A DNA stretch of 64,000 nt from CAWINY01 sp963837635. GTDB lineage: Bacteria > Acidobacteriota > Terriglobia > Terriglobales > Acidobacteriaceae. The notes beneath the pieces were generated by a model, which was not told the origin of the DNA, did no database searches, and saw nothing but the letters and a program-made list of their open reading frames with translations. Of the stretch, positions 60,251 through 64,000 are shown piece after piece. The stretch lies in the NCBI GenBank assembly GCA_963837635.1, contig CAWINY010000007.1, positions 186,001 through 250,000 on the forward strand, given 5' to 3'. A program made the translations under genes and the position numbers. Positions within the stretch are counted from its first letter, which is position 1. The number at the start of each line of letters is the position of its first letter.

Positions 60251-60366
60251 GGGCTGCTCCTGAACGCCCCCGGGCGCTTGCCGGGGGAACTGGCGTTTCC
60301 GGCTCCAAAAACTTATCTGTTTGATGCGGTTCGGGCCGAGTTGGGTTCCGATAGGGTCCTCTGGCA

Positions 60367-61410
60367 CTAAAACAAGCCAGCTTGCGGTCTTATAGGTTTG
60401 ATGCCGAAATGCTCGTAGGCGAGGTACGTCACAACGCGCCCCCGTGGGGTTCGGTTCAGAAATCCGATCTGAATCAGGTACGGCTCGTAAATGTCCTCAA
60501 TGGCGTCGGCCTCCTCTGCTAGGACCGCGGCGAGGGTGTTGAGTCCGACCGGCCCGCCCTGGTACTTCTCAATGATGGTCAGCAGGAGCTTGCGGTCGAT
60601 TTCGTCGAAGCCGTGGCGGTCGACTTCGAGCATCTCCAGCGCGGCCTGGGCGGTGGCGCGGTCGATGTGGCCGGTACCGCGCACCTGGGCGTAGTCACGT
60701 ACGCGGCGCAGCAGGCGATTGGCGATGCGTGGCGTGCCCCGGCAACGACCAGCGATCTCGTTGGCGCCCGCCTCGTCGATGGTCACGTTCAAGATCTCGG
60801 CGGAGCGGTGCACGATGATGGCCAGATCTTCCGGGGTGTAGAACTCCAGACGCAACACCAAGCCGAGACGCGAACGCAGGGGCGCCGTGAGCAGGCCGAT
60901 GCGCGTGGTGGCGCCGATGAAGGTGAACGGCCTCACGTCAATGGTGTGGGTCCGCGCCGACGGCCCCTGCCCGATCATGATGTCCAGCTTGTAATCTTCC
61001 AGCGCCGAATAGAGCAGCTCTTCCAGCGCCGGCTGAAGGCGGTGGACCTCGTCGATGAATAAGACCTGTTTTTCGCGGACGTTGGTGAGGACCGCGGTGA
61101 GGTCGCCCTTGATTTGCAGCGCGGGGCCGGAGGTCTGCTGAAAGGCCGCCGTCAGTTCGTTGGCGATGATGTTGGCCAGCGTGGTTTTGCCGAGTCCGGG
61201 CGGACCGTAAAGCAAGACGTGATCTAGCGCCTCCCCGCGCGCGAGCGCAGCCTGGATGGCAACATCCAGGTTCTCCTTCACTTTCTGCTGGCCGATGAAT
61301 TCGCGCAAGTATTGCGGACGCAGCTTGAGTTCGAACGAGGCATCGTCGTCCACCGGCGAGGCCGAGATAATGCGCTCGCGAAGATTCGAATTTTCCCCAG
61401 GCGCGGACAC
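60367..61410 (-). CDS. ruvB: Holliday junction branch-migration ATPase RuvB
   Basis: 347 residues. LRPQYLREFIGQQKVKENLD, Walker A LLYGPPGLGKTTLANIIANE, Walker B VLFIDEVHRLQPALEELLYS, sensor GATTRIGLLTAPLRSRLGLV and the C-terminal winged helix with QIGFLNRTPRGRVVT. Complete. No ruvA or ruvC in the window. Confidence 0.98.
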   Translation of the reverse strand: MSAPGENSNLRERIISASPVDDDASFELKLRPQYLREFIGQQKVKENLDVAIQAALARGEALDHVLLYGPPGLGKTTLANIIANELTAAFQQTSGPALQIKGDLTAVLTNVREKQVLFIDEVHRLQPALEELLYSALEDYKLDIMIGQGPSARTHTIDVRPFTFIGATTRIGLLTAPLRSRLGLVLRLEFYTPEDLAIIVHRSAEILNVTIDEAGANEIAGRCRGTPRIANRLLRRVRDYAQVRGTGHIDRATAQAALEMLEVDRHGFDEIDRKLLLTIIEKYQGGPVGLNTLAAVLAEEADAIEDIYEPYLIQIGFLNRTPRGRVVTYLAYEHFGIKPIRPQAGLF

Positions 61411-61452
61411 TGTGGCGGATGGTAAGCGAAATCGCGGGCAGGGTAAAGCACT

Positions 61453-61617
61453 TTACCGCAGAGGGCGCAGAGGGTAGTTAGCCAGACGTTTTCGGCCCTC
61501 GGCCTTGATCTTCTTGATTTCCAGCCGCCCCGTTTGTCCTTGCGTTACCTGTTCCATGCCACCTGTGATCTGCACGCGAAGCCGCTGTAACTCCAACGCA
61601 CGCCTGATCCAGTCCAC
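61453..61617 (-). CDS. Small basic protein candidate upstream of ruvB
   Basis: 54 residues from GTG 61617. GGAGGA lies 3-9 nt upstream, a strong binding site. The sequence is helical and amphipathic (VDWIRRALELQRLRVQITGG), then QTGRLEIKKIKAEGRKRLAN, ending YPLRPLR. It stops 42 bases before ruvB on the same strand. No family recognised; the length and the repeat-like last codons keep confidence low. Confidence 0.4.
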   Translation of the reverse strand: MDWIRRALELQRLRVQITGGMEQVTQGQTGRLEIKKIKAEGRKRLANYPLRPLR

Positions 61618-61672
61618 TATTCCTCCACTTGTGACAATCGATTCTATTAAACACGAAAGATCTATTAGGACC

Positions 61673-62251
61673 TCAAAAATCCGCTCTGCATGACCACCCG
61701 AGGACGGCCTCGATTTGCCGTCGATAGGCGGTATCGATCTGTCGCGGAGCTTGCTCGACGTACCACCTAGCGTACTCCCGAACGGTGCCTGATAGCTCGC
61801 GAAGGTAAGTTATGACCTCTTCAAGGGAAGGCGTTCTGTCCGCACCCCCAAACCTCGGTGCTAAGGCTGTCCAAACAACTGCGTCCAAGTCTCGGACTTC
61901 GGCCCATCGGGGCAAATCAGGGATGTCGCGCGGCGGCGAATCTCCGCATTTCCATGAGCCGATTCGCGAGAGCCAGTTCTTGGCCGTGATACCTTCGCGA
62001 TCGCGGAGTGCTCTTTGAGCCTCGTCAAGGCTGCCAGGGAGCATGTGAGACCACAGAATGCGTACCGGCTCTGCCTTCGGGTCAATCACGAGAGTGACCC
62101 GACCGTCATTGGACAGGCGAGTGAATTCGACTGGCGCGAAAGGGCCATCCTCGAACCACTTCCGGCGGATTGGGAGTTGGCGAGGATCCCAGACCAGCGA
62201 TCCCCAGGCCAAACACGCAATTCTTAGGTTCGGCTCTCGTTCTCCGGTCAT
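61673..62251 (-). CDS. ChaC/GGCT-like fold protein, second gene of an accessory pair
   Basis: 192 residues. The N-terminus LRIACLAWGSLVWDPRQLPI has the (Y/W)GSL(I/V)W loop of gamma-glutamylcyclotransferase-like (ChaC/AIG2) proteins. It continues with FEDGPFAPVEFTRLSNDGRV and TLVIDPKAEPVRILWSHM. Trp-rich C-terminal helices (LDAVVWTALAPRFG, YVEQAPRQIDTAYRRQIEAV) follow. The fold call rests on that motif only. Its ATG overlaps the stop of the HEPN-motif gene (ATGA, 62248-62251), so the two are translated together. GC content here is lower than in ruvB and fusA. Enzyme, antitoxin or effector-modifying role is open. Confidence 0.7.
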   Translation of the reverse strand: MTGEREPNLRIACLAWGSLVWDPRQLPIRRKWFEDGPFAPVEFTRLSNDGRVTLVIDPKAEPVRILWSHMLPGSLDEAQRALRDREGITAKNWLSRIGSWKCGDSPPRDIPDLPRWAEVRDLDAVVWTALAPRFGGADRTPSLEEVITYLRELSGTVREYARWYVEQAPRQIDTAYRRQIEAVLGWSCRADF

Positions 62252-62862
62252 GTTTCCATACAGATATCGTTCATTTGTTTTTTGAATATTTCTCGAAGTT
62301 TGTGATTGGTTGGGTCGTTCAGCTCCTTGAGATAAGCTCCAAATTCCTGCCTGACCGCATTATAAAAGAGCGTCCTGTTCAGGGCGTATCCATCTTCGCG
62401 GGCTTCCACCATCTGGGCAGGCTCTTCTCTCCAGATAACCCATCTCCTGGTTTCTGCTTCATGAAAAATGCCGTTCCTAATCCCTTTTGCGAAGGATGTC
62501 GCGATTTTCTTTTCGGCGAAGGCTCCTCCAAACGCAGAGCGCCTGAGGAACTTTATAAACTGCCCTTCCGTGTTACGTGAAGCCCCCTCTCGAAATCCTT
62601 GCATGGCTTCAATTAGCAAGCAGCACAGTGCCATGATCGAAAACCCTGGAATGCAATGTCCCTTTGGTTGCGACTTCAAGTCCGGCTTTGTATCTGCCAT
62701 GATTAGCGCATCAATGCACGTAAAGAAGCGCTCCTTCATCCGACTCTCAAACACAGCGATGGCTTCCGCCCAAGCGCTTTCATCTTGATCGAGTCGCCGT
62801 GCAAGGTGGTCCCAGTCAGTTGTTGAAAATCCAAAACAGAGGTCAGCCTTCAAGGTCGACAC
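62248..62862 (-). CDS. HEPN-motif protein, first gene of an accessory pair
   Basis: 204 residues, all helical by pattern. Residues 129-134 are RNGIFH, exactly the R-N-x3-H motif of HEPN ribonuclease domains, inside FAKGIRNGIFHEAETRRWVI. An upstream helical region (VFESRMKERFFTCIDALIMA, IMALCCLLIEAMQGFREG) is in the position expected for the HEPN four-helix bundle. HEPN proteins with this motif are RNA-cutting toxins or defence effectors in known systems. The downstream ChaC-like gene overlaps by 4 bases. The pair sits between ruvB and fusA with lower GC, suggesting acquisition. HEPN assignment is inference from the motif and helical pattern. Confidence 0.7.
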   Translation of the reverse strand: MSTLKADLCFGFSTTDWDHLARRLDQDESAWAEAIAVFESRMKERFFTCIDALIMADTKPDLKSQPKGHCIPGFSIMALCCLLIEAMQGFREGASRNTEGQFIKFLRRSAFGGAFAEKKIATSFAKGIRNGIFHEAETRRWVIWREEPAQMVEAREDGYALNRTLFYNAVRQEFGAYLKELNDPTNHKLREIFKKQMNDICMET

Positions 62863-62884
62863 CTCGTACGTGTTTGCCAGGAAG

Positions 62885-62911
62885 AGAAACGGGCGGCCAC
62901 CTAGGCCGCCC
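62885..62911 (-). terminator. Terminator-like hairpin downstream of fusA
   Basis: GGGCGGCC (62891-62898) / GGCCGCCC (62904-62911). On the minus strand it is followed by GTTTCTCTTCC. It stands between fusA and the accessory pair. An AAATCAGAAATC word array (62912-62948) precedes it. Confidence 0.6.
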
Positions 62912-62961
62912 CAAATCAGAAATCAAAAATCAGAAATCGAAAATTGAATGTAAGCGAAAAC

Positions 62962-64000
62962 CTATTCTTCCTCTTCCGCCTCCTCGCCCTTGGCCGCCTT
63001 GGCTGCTGCGATGATCTTCTCCTGCTGCAGGGCGGGGACGACGTCGTAGTGGTTCATTTCCATGTTGAACGAGCCGCGGCCCTGGGTCATCGAGGTTAGA
63101 TCGACGCCGTAGGTCAGCATCTCGGACATGGGGACTTCGGCGCGGACCACGGTATTGCCGCCCCTGTTGTCCATGCCCTGGATGCGGCCGCGCCGCGAGT
63201 TCAGGTCGCCCATGATGGTGCCGGCGAACTCGTCGGGCGCGGTGATCTCCACCTTCATGACCGGTTCGAGTATCGTGGGCTTGGCCTGCTCCATGGCCTT
63301 CCTGAAGGCGATGCGGCCCGCGGTCTTGAAGGAAAGTTCGTTCGAGTCCACGTCGTGGTAGCTGCCGTCGTAGAGCACGACCTTGAAGTCCACCACCGGA
63401 TAGCCCGCGAGATAGCCGCGTTGGGCGGCCTCGACAATTCCCTTCTCCACCGCCGGGATGTAGTTCTTCGGGATGGCACCGCCGAAGATCTCGTTGGCGA
63501 ACTCGAACTTGCCCCCGCGCGGCAGCGGCTCCATCTTGATGCGGCAGTCGCCAAACTGGCCGTGGCCGCCGGTTTGCTTCTTGTGCCGGCCCTGCACGTC
63601 GGCCCGGCCACGGATGGTTTCGCGGTACGGCACCTTGGGCGCCTGCAGGTTGACTTCGGTGTTGAAGCGCTTCTTCAGGCGGCTGACCACCACTTCAATG
63701 TGCTGCTGGCCGGTGCCGGCGACGAGGAACTCCTTAGTCTGCTCGTCGCGGAAGAAGCGCAGCATGGAGTCTTCTTCCATCAGCTTGTGCATGGCGGTGC
63801 CGATCTTGTCTTCGTCGGCGCGCGTCTTGGGCTGAATGGCGTAGGTGATCGCCGGCTCAGGCAGCTTAACCGTCGGATACTGGATTGGCGAAGCCTTGTC
63901 GCCGAGCGTGTCGCCGGTGAGCGTTTCTTTCAGCTTGGCCACAGCGCCGATGTCGCCCGCATGAATGTCGGTAATCGGAACGGCCTGCTTGCCCTGCATC
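62962..64000 (-). CDS. fusA: Elongation factor G, C-terminal part (continues beyond the window)
   Basis: 346 codons of the 3' end, open to the right edge. Domain II end and domain III (DIHAGDIGAVAKLKETLTGD, AGTGQQHIEVVVSRLKKRFN), domain IV (KKQTGGHGQFGDCRIKMEPL, DGSYHDVDSNELSFKTAGRI) and domain V (GTIMGDLNSRRGRIQGMDNR, then MLTYGVDLTSMTQGRGSFNM) are all in order. The GQFGDC and DVDSNELSF variants point to the second, FusA2-like EF-G type rather than the copy in the str operon. Acidic tail GEEAEEEE. Confidence 0.93.
   Translation of the reverse strand, partial: MQGKQAVPITDIHAGDIGAVAKLKETLTGDTLGDKASPIQYPTVKLPEPAITYAIQPKTRADEDKIGTAMHKLMEEDSMLRFFRDEQTKEFLVAGTGQQHIEVVVSRLKKRFNTEVNLQAPKVPYRETIRGRADVQGRHKKQTGGHGQFGDCRIKMEPLPRGGKFEFANEIFGGAIPKNYIPAVEKGIVEAAQRGYLAGYPVVDFKVVLYDGSYHDVDSNELSFKTAGRIAFRKAMEQAKPTILEPVMKVEITAPDEFAGTIMGDLNSRRGRIQGMDNRGGNTVVRAEVPMSEMLTYGVDLTSMTQGRGSFNMEMNHYDVVPALQQEKIIAAAKAAKGEEAEEEE

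Overview
The window is bacterial chromosomal DNA, GC-rich overall, with short intergenic spacers and many dispersed palindromic repeats. Gene content and protein style suggest Acidobacteriota, class Terriglobia (Koribacter-like). The reasons are a TonB-receptor N-terminus with a carboxypeptidase-regulatory-like plug extension, many small zinc-ribbon proteins of the type seen in that group, a basic repeat protein with KKRW boxes, and the repeat families. This taxonomic call is inference; no rRNA is present.

Layout. 0-6.7 kb: start of a leftward TonB-type receptor, a lytic transglycosylase, a coiled-coil membrane protein, a broken zinc-ribbon gene, a glycine-zipper lipoprotein, a LysR regulator and a secreted probable beta-barrel protein. 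6.9-10.3 kb: metX and a Fur-box-controlled feoAB pair. 10.4-16.3 kb: two unknown leftward genes, then a rightward GH65 phosphorylase / universal stress protein / beta-phosphoglucomutase-like operon for alpha-glucoside use. 16.3-21.3 kb: leftward tyrosine catabolism (hppD, hmgA, an unknown gene, fahA), which turns 4-hydroxyphenylpyruvate into fumarate and acetoacetate. A CoA-transferase follows on the other strand. 23.5-27.5 kb: small membrane protein, M13 peptidase and a pair of unknown genes. 27.8-40.6 kb: leftward housekeeping genes (inositol-phosphate synthase, gpmI, AspT-like transporter, apt, acylphosphatase, efp, rnr, murJ), with a rightward bactofilin and a small zinc protein between them. 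40.8-46.3 kb: yraN, galT, small and unknown genes, an alpha/beta hydrolase and a nitroreductase. 46.7-53.8 kb: a KKRW-repeat protein and the complete leftward iscR-S-U-A-hscB-hscA-fdx-iscX operon, with a good IscR-type operator. 54.5-61.4 kb: rplI, rpsR, rpsF, pth, rplY, prs, tRNA-Gln(TTG), ispE, a solitary HicB-like gene and ruvB. 61.4-64 kb: a two-gene accessory cassette (a HEPN-motif protein plus a ChaC/GGCT-like protein, translationally coupled) and the C-terminal part of an EF-G.

The most unusual content is of two kinds. First, the HEPN/ChaC-like pair between ruvB and fusA looks like an undescribed toxin-antitoxin or defence-type cassette. Second, the spacers carry long hairpins whose arms are built from degenerate tandem copies of a short word, with a different word in each spacer. 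Two further palindromic element families occur in spacers and also inside reading frames (rnr, hmgA, M13 peptidase, murJ), and in some genes they supply the last codons or the stop codon.
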